A stretch of DNA of 64,000 nucleotides from Pestalotiopsis fici W106-1. Its lineage: Eukaryota; Ascomycota; Sordariomycetes; Amphisphaeriales; Sporocadaceae. The notes under the pieces are model-generated. The model saw nothing but the letters and a program-made list of their open reading frames with translations. It was not told the origin of the DNA and did not search any database. This document shows, piece after piece, positions 47,921-60,723 of this stretch (the stretch's first letter is position 1; each line of letters starts with the position of its first letter). A program made the translations under genes and the position numbers. The DNA is taken from NCBI RefSeq assembly GCF_000516985.1, contig NW_006917100.1, forward strand, positions 1,229,490 to 1,293,489, written 5' to 3'.

Positions 47921-49726
47921 TTGAGAAAGATTGGCCAAGGCTCCACCAAAGGGGGCGAGTAGGAGGAGGAAGATGCACCACCGTAGGCAGTCGCAATGTT
48001 ATTCGCAATATCAGCAAAAGTGAGCGCGCCAAGACAATTTTCCGGCATGAATGAATCTATCGCACAAACGTGCGGCTTCTTATTTTTTCTTCTCTCTTTT
48101 CAAAGCGGCGCCAATTGGAATGGCAGATCCCCCTAGTGGTTAGGCTAAAGTACCCGAGGTGCTGGACACGAACGGCCATGTTCGCTAGAGAGCGGATGCT
48201 GTCCGGGGGTGATAAGCAGAAGACCTTTGCCTACTGCCAAGCGGTGTGCTTTATGGGGAGGTTTTTTTTTTTCCTTCCATCCCTCCCTCTTTCTCATACT
48301 ATGTATACTATACTAGTACTGCATCTTGCACTACATTAGCAGCATCCAGGGGGTTCAATCTGTGTCTCCACTATAACTGTAGCGTAGTGTCCATGATGGC
48401 GACCCCGTTGTCTGTGCGGACATAATGGCCCCTAAGCATACACAGTACATTTTTTTAGATACCTGAACCCTGCCAACCTGCTGCTTTACATAGTACATAT
48501 GTAGTATGTGCGTGCTAAACAGCGCAGGGGTGAGAGCAACAAAGAAGAAGAAAAAAAAAAAAAAAAGCTTCACGAAAATGGGTTCTTTTGGTAGGGATGA
48601 TCTATGTATGTGATTATCATAAAGTATGTCTCCATTATACACAGTAGAGTTCAAATGCGCAAAGCTCTGGTATAGTCATTAGTGCTGACGCAAGTAGATT
48701 GTTTTACTCAGAGACTGTGAAAATACCAAACATGAGACGGAAGGCAAGGGGGGGCCCAGGGAAATGAGGTGCGAACGCATACCGTGTCAGCGAGTCCACA
48801 TCAAATACACGGCAGTTCTTTTTGAGAGGGACAGGAACCACCGGTTTGATAAGTGCTATTGTTTCGTTACCGACCAACGGTAACAACAGCACATAGAGCC
48901 AGGCGGCGCCCTCCGTTGCCTTGTGAATGTGTGTATATATCATTTTCCCCTTGAGAACTTAGCGGGCTCATGTAATAATAGCCCAGGCTAGGCACTATTG
49001 TTACAGATGAGAGTGGTGGGCTTTCCTTCGGCAAGTGAAGTTGAAGAAAAAAAAAACTAAAAAACTCCCATAACAGCTCCTTGGCTCAATGTTGCGAATG
49101 AACTTGCATACCCCGACCTTGCCCATCTTGTACAGGTGATCCCACCTATCTCGAAATGTGATCTAGACTCTGGTCGGAATGCGAATCGCCAATGTGGGGT
49201 TGCCGTGGTGTCGTCACGATGCCGCGTATACTGTAGCGAGCGACAATTGAAACTGCACGTATTAAGCACTAAGAGAAGAAAAGCAAGTAATGAGAATTTT
49301 CTTTTCCTTTGCATTCTCCTGTACTTGCTAGAGAGAAAGAGAGAAGCGAGAGAGGGACAGCACATTTACTGCAACTTGAGAAAAGGAAAAAGAAAGAAGA
49401 AGAAGCAAAAACAGAGGGCGATCATCCATCATCCCAAACGTCAGTGGCAGATCCCACACCATTCCTACATGTTTTTTCCTGCCTATTGGACACTTGCAAG
49501 GTACCGAGAATTCTCACAACCTCGACCGAAGAAATTTGCAAAGGATGCGATTTTAGAAATGACCGGCAGCGCCAGGCAATTTGCGCATATGCTGACGACC
49601 AAAAGGCGATTGATCCTTGTCATGGTTGCCGGAGGCTTTCTTATTGGCCCGTAATATGAGTGGGCACCCAATATCGAATGCCACATTTCGTTCTAGAGCT
49701 GTAGACTTCTTGAGAGCTGTCCCCCC

Positions 49727-49826
49727 NNNNNNNNNNNNNNNNNNNNNNNNNNNNNNNNNNNNNNNNNNNNNNNNNNNNNNNNNNNNNNNNNNNNNNNNNN
49801 NNNNNNNNNNNNNNNNNNNNNNNNNN
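49727..49826. other. assembly gap (100 N)
   Basis: 100 N between a C6 run (49721-49726) and an A8 run (49827-49834); homopolymers probably broke the assembly. Confidence 0.99.
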
Positions 49827-49970
49827 AAAAAAAAGCAGAGGCGTGTGACGGGGTGGGAGTTTCTGTCAGGAATTCCCCGGGTCAGGCCAAAGTCAATCTC
49901 TCCGTCATGACGACGGGGGTCGCCCGGCGGGTTCAATTTACGTGGTAGCAGTAGCAGCCGCAACTTGCCC

Positions 49971-50013
49971 TGCTGCTGCTGCTATAGTAGTAGTAGTAGT
50001 TGTTGTTGTTGTA
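49971..50013. repeat. compound TGC/AGT/TTG triplet microsatellite
   Basis: Runs of TGC, then TAG/AGT, then TTG units, followed by a short CT run at 50044-50057. Confidence 0.85.
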
Positions 50014-51189
50014 GGAGGTGATACGCAGATGCAGTTAGATAGAGCTCTCTCTCTCTCTAGAGGCTACCCTCACTCGAGCCGCGGCGTTGAGCGCGACATG
50101 GGTACCTTAACGTACGCATGCACGATATCGATCAGAATTGAGATTGACTTTGCGATGTGCCTTGGTGCTGCACACCCAGGCGCGAAAAGATATAGGGCGG
50201 AAACGCGCCATTGTTGAATTGAGTTTGCCAGAGCGTGAGCAGTAACTCTCGTTAATCTGGGGCAAGGAGGATTTTAGCTCTAAAAAGATCCGAGGAGCAG
50301 GCTGACATGGGGGGGATCTGCCTTGGACTGGACTGGACTGGACCCCTTCGGCGAAGCGCGACCGAATCTTTATTGGGGATCATCATTGATGCTTCTCTCA
50401 ACGACGACACGCGCAACCTCGCGAGAGGACCACATACGACATGGCAGAAACAATATTTGGTAGATTTCATGTAGCCTTCCGCCTCGCTTGGTGTTGGGTA
50501 GTTGCCTTCTACGTCAGTCAACGTTGCCAATGATGTCGAAATCAACATGGCGCATGCGGGATACATTGCGCCGATGGCGGTGGACGATATGCCGTCGTGG
50601 ACACGAGGACCTTCTTCGACAAGGGGTTGATGTCTGGGCTGCTTGTGAACGTCATTCGTCGTCGTGCTTGGGAGAGCGCTGAACAAAGAAAAAGTCCTGC
50701 TAGTTGAGTGATAGAAAAAAAAAAAAAAAGATTATGCATGCATGGCTTGGATTTGTTTTTCTGTTCATCTGTTCCTTTCTCCCCCGCCCCTCTTTCTCCC
50801 CTTCCTCTCTCTTTTTTCTCGAGTTTGACCAAGACAACACGGTAAAAGTATTGCTCTCCAAGACAATTGACAAGCTCTTTCGGTTCCGTCACCGAAGCCA
50901 GGAGTACCTATTGAGCTTAGCCTAGATTAGGGAGTAGAAGGAGGGGAAGGGGGTCTCGACGTCAGATGTCGAGTCGAGTGATCTATCTGCTGTGTTGGCA
51001 GACGCCTGTGTGACCTTGATTGCATGCAATCGTACATCAATGTAGTGTAGGTCACAACACAGAGAGGCACTGTAACTCGGAGGTAGGTAGTGTAGGTAGC
51101 TGCCTACTCGTCACTTGAAATGCCGCCTATGCATGTCGGCTTGGTGAATTGGTTTGGTGTCACAACCTACACACATTTTGACGCTGGTG

Positions 51190-51211
51190 CTCTCTCTCTC
51201 TCTCTCTCTCT
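51190..51211. repeat. (CT)11 microsatellite
   Basis: Uninterrupted CT dinucleotides. Confidence 0.9.
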
Positions 51212-52269
51212 TTCTGGCTGGGCCGCGCGAATAGTACCTATGTACGGCATGATTTTCGCTCTCTGTTATCGAGAGATGAAGGCCCTGGCATTGGCCTCCC
51301 TCGTATGAGAGAAATTTCCCAGTATCCCAGCAGTAGCCAAAGTGCTCGGCCCCCCACCATTCAGGCTGCCTAATGAAACTGCCGGGCCCGCTACACTAGA
51401 GGCGAATGCTCAGCTTTCCTCGGATGAACCGCATCGTAATGTTGTTTTATGCTGCGCGGCAGCAAGGGTGCCATGATGGCGGTGATGGTCCTGGGAGGGA
51501 GGGGGTTGATGGATGGATGATCAGCAACAGCAGTACACTACCTAGCACGTACACAGTAGTGCACGTAGTAAGCATGGCTGCCACCAGCGACACCCATGCG
51601 AGCCATGAAGCTTCAGGCAAAGATAGAAAGAAAGACATGGGGCCATTGAGACCCCTACGTACGGTACGGCGTTTCTTGGCTGGCGTCGGAGCCCTTGTTC
51701 CTGAACTATGCCTTTCTATCCAGACCCAGCAACACCAACAAAAGATTGGACATGGGTGGGTTGTTGGTATGGATGATGAATGTGATAGTAGCACGGTAGG
51801 CACGGTACGTAGTGGATAGTATGTTGTGCGGCAGTCGCCAGTCAAGCCAACATTGAAGGGCAATGGTGGGAAGCGCAGCCCAGCGAGTGCCGCGCTGGGT
51901 GGATACCAGCCCGGAACGTCTTTTGCCAAGCAAGGCTCAATGTCCTTCTGGGGGGGGCTCAAAGATCTCGTTTGCTCAGGCTCGTTCCCTACTTACTGCG
52001 TATTAGACCACCACTACTACAACTAATACATAGTACGTAGTGTACTACGTATACTTATTCTTCTGTGAATCCTAGCTATATTTCATGGAAAATGTAAACG
52101 ACCAGGTAACCCAGGTTTGGATGCCTGGTGAACTCGCGGCAGCTTTAGGCCCGCAGAGAAGATTGTTCAGCAGATATGGAGCTTGGGGCATGGGAGGGCC
52201 TCCGCATCTCCATTGTAGCGTACCTACTAAGTAGTAGGTAGTATAGACTGTACACAGTAGAGGCAAATC

Positions 52270-52310
52270 ATTCTTCTTCTTCTTCTTCTTCTTCCTCTTC
52301 CTTCTTCCTT
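52270..52310. repeat. (TTC)n microsatellite
   Basis: About eight TTC units followed by degenerate CTTCC copies. Confidence 0.85.
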
Positions 52311-55300
52311 GTCTCGACTCCAAAACGTCACGTCACCACCTCGTTCTGGGCAAGTATTTCCTCGTGTATGAACCAACAGTATGCATTGTACGTAAGGCCG
52401 CCCCTAGTGCTAGTTGTGTATGTACATAGTATACAGTAGGCTAGAGAGGTTCTTGCCATCCCCGCTCAAAATGGGAAACTATAGCATGACAATCTCGCAT
52501 ATCGCTGCGATTACCTAATGTTTTCTAACATCTCATGTGCTTTATTACTCGTTCTCTCCCTACCATCCCTCCCACGTTACTGTGTGTGCAGCAACACACA
52601 TACTACTGCTACGGAATACTACTTGATCCCTCGGTCCCTGCCGTTAGTGCCTGTCTCTACACACTCCACTAGAACCTAGCTGGCTTAGGTGGAATCAAGT
52701 TCTACTCATCAAAGGATTCACTTCTTCTAGTCATGCCGCAGTAGCTCCTTCCGGAGACCGGCTTGGTGGTCGACATCGTTCCGAACCATGATGATTGTAC
52801 ATGCTGCTAATAGCATGGCCGAGGCGAAGCGATGCGCCATGCTACGATACTAGCGCGACGGGGACCTTTGACAAGTTTGATCTTTCTTGCACATGCATTA
52901 CGTTTTGAGACACTGGTGGACTGGTAGTAGACCTCGATCCAGAAAGAAGAGGGCGAGCCCGGGTGCCGGATATCGTCCCGACGAGCTGTAGTATAGTAGA
53001 GTATAACCTGTAGTCAAGAGAGTGCCGGTGGCGAAAAACAGAGAGCGCTCAAAGCTCAATCGAGCGGCCTGCAGAGAGCCGAGCAACCAACACCATGGGG
53101 AATTTGGTCTTGTGGGTGCAGTCTAGAGAGCTGAGCTACGCTGTGCCTTGGTCTATAAAGGGAAAGGGATGTATGGTATCTTGAACCGGCCTCACGATTA
53201 AGAAGACGAAAGGAATGCATGCACATGAGAGCCGTCTTACTCTCCATGGTGATACCCCTACTTGCTGTGTACTGTACTAGGTAGTGGTGAGTATCAAGTG
53301 AGCATGTACGTATGTGCGACCGGCCGAGAGGCGAAATGATAGCTTCTTGGCACAGAGTCCGGCAGACTTGCCGAGCCACACAGATTGCTGGCGGAGCCCG
53401 GTCCGCCCTCTGAGGCAGGTCGCGCGGGGCAAGGCGAGCTTGGCACAATGTGGTAGCGCAAAGCATGCAAAGCAAGCAAGCCCAGCTGCATATGAGCATG
53501 TATATAGTCTGAAAAGAAAAGGAAGGCTGACATGAAAGTGCTAATCACTGTTCGCCTGCGCTCGGTATAAAATGCGGACGATCGATACCCTACTGCCTCC
53601 ATTGTTGCGAAGCAGCCTTGTGGTAGTGCAAAACTTGCAGACAACGTCTAACGAGCAAGATCCGTGGCCCAAGGGAGGAGATTTGCATTTCAAACCCACC
53701 CCCCGATTCTTGATGTTGCGGCTCGTTGGCCAGACTCCAGACAGGATACGACCGGGCATCAGCTGCGTCCATGCGAGAGAGCCGTCGATTCCGGTGCAGT
53801 CCGTATCCAAGACCGAGTAATGAATGGGCAAATTTGCAATTCCCATACTCAAAATATCATCATCAGCCTTGACATGTACAGAGTAATTGCTTTCGTGCCC
53901 CCCAATTGTCCAATATCTGAAGGTCCAAGGAGCCATCTGGCTTCTCACTGGCTGGCGAGACCCCTGTAGACATTTTAAGGTTTGTTCCGTGCCGCAAAGA
54001 GTATAGTCTTTGCGGGATGCAACCAATCATTATTCATGATTCTTATGCGAGACCCGCACCGCCGATGCAGGGAATCCTAGCTGGTAACATCATAGCTCAA
54101 GAGACCTTCCGTCTTGCGAGTGCCTGGCGAGTCTACCGAGCTCCCCGTCCTCCCCGGTAAAGGCCTCCCCAGGCTTCTTGGTGCCCTTCTACACTATGCC
54201 GCAGCAGCACCTGTTCTAACGGGATCCGCGAAATCGTCAATGTCGATCACTACAGGTAGGCATGGATGGCTTAGCTACCATCAACCTAACCCTACGCAAT
54301 GCTGTGTTGGAATGGGTTAGCAGGTTGGCAGGTATGCAGTAACGTACAGAGCTACTGACATACACATGAACTCACCCTCCAAAAGTCGACAGACATTTCG
54401 TCGTGCCTATGGTCGATCGACAGGTCTGGACCCTCTCCGAGCCTCTGCCCGCATAAGTGCCACCTCCAGTCTGGCGTGCTGGATGCCCTGATGGCCGCCC
54501 TGTAGGGGACGGATTGCCGTACATGGACCATGGACCGGGTAGGTGTTGTAGTGGTGGGTGCAGGAGCGAGCGAAAATGTACAGTGATACTTGCATTTCCC
54601 ACTCAATGCACCCTGGTAGGTGGCAGTTTCCAGAGGCACCGGGTCCCCATCAGGGCACACATCAAAATTAGCTCCTAGTTGAGATGTAGCTGTATTCACA
54701 ATGCTGTTCATTTGCCTTCTCATTCAAACTGTTCTTTTGTACCGGTATGTTGATCTCTTCTACCCTAATGACCTTTTTATGTTGCTTGTGGGTAAAGGCA
54801 ACAACAGCTCTACATTGAGGGTATCCAGTGAGCACTGCCCAACGCCGCCTAGTCACGGTACGACTTATTGAGTATTTCTCTTGTACCTCTTGGCCCACCT
54901 TGAATAGGTCATGTCGTCACTACACGAAGCCATCATTACACGACTACGACTCTCTCTACCTTGACAGCAGACCAACGCATTAGAAAGCGCCGCAAAGTTG
55001 ACTGAAACAGCAGCCTTACTCTGTACACTTTTCTCAAACACAGACCCCAACCACACACAAAAAAGACCGCAGCCATAGTCGCCCTCGGCACATGTAACAT
55101 AACAGAAAACGGGCCGGGGAATTAAAACCATGCCACTACTCATTTTGGTAAGTGGGACAAGGTGAGGAATATCGGGCTTCACATGATCGACCGTCGAGCT
55201 TGCTGCCCAAATCGCCCGGCAAGAGAAAACCCCCTGGCCAGGTGAGAGCATCTCGAATATTCCTTACAGCATATCCATTTCCCAATTAAACACCAGGTCC

Positions 55301-57610
55301 CGCTTCCGTCCAGGGCATGTTGCTCGCTCGATTTGCCATGTGGGTAGACATTGCAACAGTGGTTCCCCCGAGATACTGGATACAATTGACACCCGGCTCT
55401 CAAGCGAGAAATGCCAATGCGAGATCGTTGTGCGCTGGCAAGGAAAAGAGCATCGAAAGTACAGGCATCTTCCACATATTACCACACGATACACACATAT
55501 TTGAAAGGGAAGAAAAAAAAAGAGGCCCTGGACATACCAACGTACGATCCATTTTCCGGATTCATGAAAATCTCCACAGACCCGCAGTGCTTCTTGTATT
55601 GCTTGCTGTATCCAACACCAGGTCTTGTGACTATTGGAAAAGCAAAACCCAAGAGCAATCGATGGCAATTGTCTTCTTCCCCGTACTACCTCATCCTTCA
55701 CTTTGGAATGGATAGAGAAAAAGGAATTCAAAAAGACCCGCCCAGGCCTGACAAATGGGGATCCCTTGCTGATCACGGATCGAGTCGGCGCGTCGTACCG
55801 TTTCTACTGTCAATTTTCCAGGTCAAATCACGGCAAATTGGGGAAGAAGCTAATGTGCTTTCGGTATATCTCCAGATCATATAATTCTTCCCTTGTTCAA
55901 AGCGTCTACTCAGCCTCACAATCAAGTACCTAGACGTCGCGCCCGTTAGTCTGCCACGGAGCTAGCGCCGGTCTTTATGATTTCTTATACCCTTCATACA
56001 TGTAAACTTGCAGGCCTTTCTTGTCTTCCCCAAAAGGTTGTAGCCACATCTGCTCCTGCCAAAGTATTCTCCGGCCCTTAACATTCATCAGGACACATTC
56101 CAAATTATCTCTATCTCTCTGAACATTAAGAAAGAAAGAAAAGAGTGAGAGCGAAGGAATCGAAGAAAGCGCTTCGAAAAGAACAAAATCCAACATCGAA
56201 ATAGGTACGACCAACAGACGCTCAGATCTCTGACATGAAAGAAGATGTAGTACACATTAGTACTATTTTGTGTTATAGCTACTCTGTTTATGCGTGTTGT
56301 ACTGGGATGTCAGAACTACTCCTGGGATTTTCCTTTTTCCCTTCAATTCTTAGTTCTACTAACACATGGGTTGAAGTGCTTAGATCGTCACAGGGGGCGG
56401 CAGGCGATTGAATTGATGTAAGTCGATTGTCACTCCCATTTTCCAAGCGCATATACCAATGCCTGCCCGTCTGCCTGCCTGTATGTCCATTAGCCCATCT
56501 TCACAAGCCCCCTTTTCTTCTTCCCTAAGCCTCCAACATTGATAACGGACCCGAGCGACAAGATGGCCGCCACATTTCCTCCCTAAAGCTGCGAGATGTG
56601 CTGCAGAAACGAGAATTAGCTCGTGGACTGAGACATCAGCAGCAGTTGAAACCAGCCCATTGCTGATTATAAGGTTTTCTAGTGTCTGAGGGTTGAAGAA
56701 AGCAGCGTTACCCGTACCGAGGACCCGTAGTCCGCCAAACTCAAATCTCTGCCTTGTCAGTCTGCAGTAGTTAGCCAACACGTCGAGGAGGGCCGAAAGA
56801 CCAAACAGATTGGTTACCGAAGCAAACATCCACAGAGCCGGCCGAACAAGGACAACCAGAGCCGAGTCGCTGCTTGTGATTACCAGGGTAAGTAAGCGTG
56901 CAGCACTGTTGAAGAAATTACCCTGCCTACCCTTGCGTTCCTGTATCTGGAGATTGCCCCCTTTAGTGCCGCTCTGTTTTATTCCGCCCCTACTATACTT
57001 GCCCGCCGCCGCGCCTCTCACATCCCATCCTTCACTACCTACACGCAAAGCAGGGCTTCACAGAATAAAAGATAGAGCGAGATAGAGGAAAGCGAGTGAA
57101 ATGAGAAAACGAAGGGAGAAAAGTAGTCTTCCGTTCATTGCGGACATGCTGGCATACCTCGAAACCGGCATGGCAGCCCAGCCAACAAGCCAGCAAGCTG
57201 GGCAGAACGGTGGTGGTGTCTGACCTAGCGAGAAACAGATACCAACACAAACACACGACATGACAAGGTCATAGGATAAAAACGCTCACTGTACCTTGTA
57301 TCACCTGTCTCTTGGAGTCGCTGAGTGCTAAGCGGCCTGCCCTATCGTGGAGTTATTGACTAATAACAAGATACTGGACCTCATCAGCCATGCCTACAAC
57401 ATTGCCTAGTATTCCCTAGTTCATCAAATGGGCATCCCATATTCCAGGCTTGTCATCCCCTCTCCCTCTCTCTCTCTCTACTTCTACCTCGGTAGCTTCC
57501 TGTATCTGCTCAGCTAGCCAGGCGGCTAATAATCTGATCTGTACCAACATGAACAACATCCCTCATCCACCAGCTAGCTACCTTCTGCGCCCCCTCTTAT
57601 TACATGCACT

Positions 57611-57612
<2 letters not shown>

Positions 57613-57652
<40 letters not shown>
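57613..57652. repeat. (AC)20 microsatellite
   Basis: Forty bases of uninterrupted AC. Confidence 0.95.
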
Positions 57653-57656
<4 letters not shown>

Positions 57657-58339
57657 CCACGCACTTACACTTATACACAAAACGCTTTTCTCTTTTTCCG
57701 AGTGCGCTGGGACCAGGTCCTGTCCGTACGTCTGTGTCTGTCTGTCTAGCTATCGGTACAGGTCTAGAGATTGACTACCGGTACCTAGCTACCGTACCTT
57801 GGCCCACGAGCTGCCTTACCACACCCCCGTCTGACCAGCCGAGCATGGGTCCGGGTGTGTTCGTCGCTAGCGATCATTAGATCGATCGTTCTGTCCTGAG
57901 TGGCACCCGTACCTTCATTTGCTCCATCGTCATTGACCCTGGCCAGTCCCTTTTTGCTGACTTGCCCTTGAGCAAGACGATCAACTCCACTAGGCCAAGC
58001 ACCAGGCCCAAAGCCCAATAGCCCAGGAGCTGGAGCCCAAAATATGCCCAAATCCACCCTCCTCCTACTCATAGCCCACTCGTTCGTTTCCCTAAGCCTA
58101 GCAGCCTAGATAGAGCATCCATCCGGGACGTCCTTGGCTCCTGATTTGCCTGTGGAGGGATTATTTATTTTGAATTTTTTGATTTGGTTTGTGGATGGGC
58201 AGTGGATGTTGCACCTCGGAAAAATGCCTGGGATATTATGCACTGACGATTAACGTTCTTTCCCCAGATTTGGCTTGGACTGGCTTCCATCCTCCAGTCG
58301 GAAACAGGGAAAGCACCAGCATTGAAAACACCCAACGCC

Positions 58340-58455
58340 CACAGCCACTACGACTACGACTACCACTGCTACTGCCACTACTACTTGCTACTATTGCTGC
58401 TGCTGCCACTGCTGTTGTTGCTGTTGTTGCTGCTACTGCTACTACTACTTTTACT
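58340..58455. repeat. compound triplet repeat (CTA/CTG/TTG)
   Basis: About 115 bases of interrupted CTA, CTG and TTG triplets. The frames through it are open on both strands but only encode simple repeats. Confidence 0.85.
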
Positions 58456-58724
58456 TCCATGCTCATCACCAATCGTTATTATTTGCACTAAAACATAAAC
58501 AACACGGTACCTACCTTGGACCAGCCTACATCCTTTTACCTCTACCTACATACAAGCACAACCTTGAAGCTTGGTAGTGCCTGACCACCAAAACGACCTT
58601 TTTGTTTTTTTTTTTTACACCACCGCCAGCACCGACTACTGCCTACTACCTGTACATATATCTTGTACACAATCTCAGCCACCTGCTCAAGGTACCTTAC
58701 CTACGGCCAAGCCATACTTCTGTC

Positions 58725-58880
58725 ACTACTATTATTGCTACTGCTACTGCTTCGCCTACCACCACTCACCACCTACCTTACTTACACCTTACCCCCACCA
58801 CCAGATCCCAAACCACCACCACCACTACTACTACAACCACCATAACAATCACCATTACTACTCACGTACTGGCGCCCATT
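58725..58880. repeat. compound triplet repeat (CTA/CAC)
   Basis: Interrupted CTA, TTA, CCA and CAC triplets, about 2 kb upstream of the WOPR start. Confidence 0.8.
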
Positions 58881-59744
58881 ATCACCATTGCCGGCATTAC
58901 CACTAATTTCTCTTGGTTTGTTCTTTTTGGGGTCTGGTCTCGATTACTGCCCATTGCCCATTGTACTTTGCGTTTTCTTCCTCATCTTCACATCTTCCTT
59001 CATCTACTCTATTAGAATACTCGGCGCCAGGGCAGCAAAAAATTCCTGGCGAGTCACAAAGAGGCCAAGAGAGTCGAGTCGGATTTTTACCATACTTGAC
59101 CGTCTTCTTCCAGATTGCGAGCTTCTTTCTTGCCAGTCCAGCCGCCGTACATAAAACCCCGTACGACGCGAAAGCAAAGAAATAATACTACCCACTACCA
59201 CTACTTTTGTACTCCTCGACCAAGGGGACTGCATTACATTAGTAGCAATATCCGGATCTGGAATTTTTTGCTTTGGGACGACCTTAGGTGCCCACCGTTC
59301 CCCCCAACCCGCTCGGCCGTCTGACGCCTCACAATCATAGAGCGCGCCAAGACTCACACACCCACGCATTGTCCCAGCTACCAAGGACTGAGCCTCGCAA
59401 GTGTAGAGGTACTTTGTTAAAAGCTTTGGACTGGTTGATTGGCTCCCCCCTGCCGGCCGGACAGTAACGAACACCACCATATACCGTGACGTTACTCGAC
59501 CGAGTCATTGCAGCTGGACCCCAGGTCACAAAAAGCATTATAGAAACGAACACCCTTTCAGCCCAAATTTTTTTCTTCCTGTCTATTCTCTGCAGCACCT
59601 CGACCGCTTGGCGTTGCTTTTCTCGACCAGGCTTCCCGACCAAGCCCGCATCAATTACGGGATATTGCTCCAGTAGGTGCCGATATCTCATCAGACAGGC
59701 CGCTCAAAAACATCGGACATTCTGGGCTCTCCCGACTTGCTTCG

Positions 59745-59753
59745 AAACTTAAA
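59745..59753 (-). promoter_or_regulatory. candidate WOPR binding site 1
   Basis: AAACTTAAA (reverse complement TTTAAGTTT), one mismatch from the Wor1-type nonamer TTAAAGTTT as I remember it. It shares GAAACTTAAA with site 3 and AAACTTAAAT with site 2. Confidence 0.35.
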
Positions 59754-59920
59754 TACGCCTTCCCAGACAGCCTTCTCCGATTATAGTGTCCCCTCCAAGT
59801 TTGGATCGATCCCCCTCTGAGCCTCTTGTACCTTGTAGGCTGCCGTGGGCTGCTGGCTTGTCTTTACCCCGAAAAGCACTGATATGTGAGACTGCCATTA
59901 CATCTGCGCAGAACCGGGGC

Positions 59921-59929
59921 AAACTTAAA
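59921..59929 (-). promoter_or_regulatory. candidate WOPR binding site 2
   Basis: A second exact copy of AAACTTAAA, about 800 bases before the WOPR start codon. Confidence 0.35.
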
Positions 59930-60510
59930 TTCACACAACCAGCGGTGCTCCGAGACCTTCTTGCTCGCGCCTCTTTCTGCAGCGGACGGGTTTTCGGCAT
60001 ACTTTGTAGGGTGCCGCCATTTGTACAATAGTTTGCAGAAACCTACACAGTTCTTTGGGGAGTTGGCCACCAACTTCTCTTATCCACACGCACGCGTTAC
60101 CTACAACAGGCACCATTTGGTCACTCTTCCACTCTCACACGCAGGAGAAAACCTTCAGAGTCTATTTTCTGCCCTCTCCCAAAGGGTCCTCATCTCTTTC
60201 CAGGCACCATTTGGCCGCGAGGGTAGCAGCAACAATCGGCCCTCCTTTCTCCTGTCCCATCTTGTCAGTCCCAAAACCTACCGTATGCCGAAAAATTCAC
60301 ACTTCATAAATGGGAACTGGCTGCCCTTCTGATTTCTCAATCCATCTACAAAAACTATTCACATCAACAACATCAAGGAGGCCGACAAAACAACAAAATT
60401 CATATCTGCTTCGCTGAAAAGACGGCACGTATTCAAGCAAAAGACTTCGGCTTTGCTTAATTCGGAGAATAACCACCAACCACGCGTCAGCAGTCTGGAA
60501 GCTTCCCACT

Positions 60511-60517
60511 TATATAT
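60511..60517 (+). promoter_or_regulatory. TATA-like element of the WOPR gene
   Basis: TATATAT (in CACTTATATATCC), 207 bases before the start codon. The stretch from 60541 to the start codon contains no ATG, as expected for a leader. Confidence 0.45.
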
Positions 60518-60531
60518 CCTCCGCCCTCCGC

Positions 60532-60540
60532 TTTAAGTTT
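60532..60540 (+). promoter_or_regulatory. candidate WOPR binding site 3
   Basis: TTTAAGTTT, the third copy of the same 9-mer (opposite orientation), 15 bases downstream of the TATA-like element. Confidence 0.35.
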
Positions 60541-60723
60541 CTTTGGGTTCACTTTTTGGTTTCGGTACGATATCTCGTTCCCACATCCTCCCTCTACGAC
60601 AACTTCTAAGGTTAGTTTTCTAGTCAGGAACCATAAGACCTCTGGCAAGGAATTCAAACTCAAGCTTCTTCACTCGTCAACAGACAACGTTGCTTCTGCT
60701 CATTGTCGCTTTGCCAGCGAACA

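Larger units (their letters stand above)
47921..60500. other. about 12.6-kb gene-free region upstream of the WOPR gene
   Basis: No convincing gene on either strand. The longest open frames (for example 222 codons at 56380-57048 minus, 172 at 49136-49654 plus, 171 at 51447-51962 minus) lack motifs and overlap others. Composition is normal and not RIP-mutated, so this is unique DNA. It is rich in microsatellites (listed separately), in short GTA/TAC-based palindromic patches such as 48485-48515 and 52025-52060, and in poly-pyrimidine tracts that increase towards the WOPR gene. It contains the gap at 49727-49826. The length suggests an extended cis-regulatory region and possibly non-coding transcripts. 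Confidence 0.55.

Noticed and set aside
48116..48200. tRNA-like A-box (CCTAGTGGTTAGG)
   Set aside because: No B-box (GGTTCGANTCC) at the right distance and no cloverleaf can be drawn.
53056..53499. 147-codon minus-strand frame starting with a hydrophobic, Cys-containing segment like a secreted protein
   Set aside because: The hydrophobic start is short, Cys spacing shows no pattern, and overlapping frames exist in other phases; chance is the simpler explanation.
56380..57048. 222-codon open frame on the minus strand in the long intergenic region
   Set aside because: No domain or motif seen; unremarkable mix of residues; frames on the opposite strand are also open. Kept only as part of the intergenic description.
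60703..60723. Upstream extension of the WOPR frame with a TTG start
   Set aside because: Non-ATG starts are not expected here; the ATG at 60724 has good context and precedes the conserved domain.
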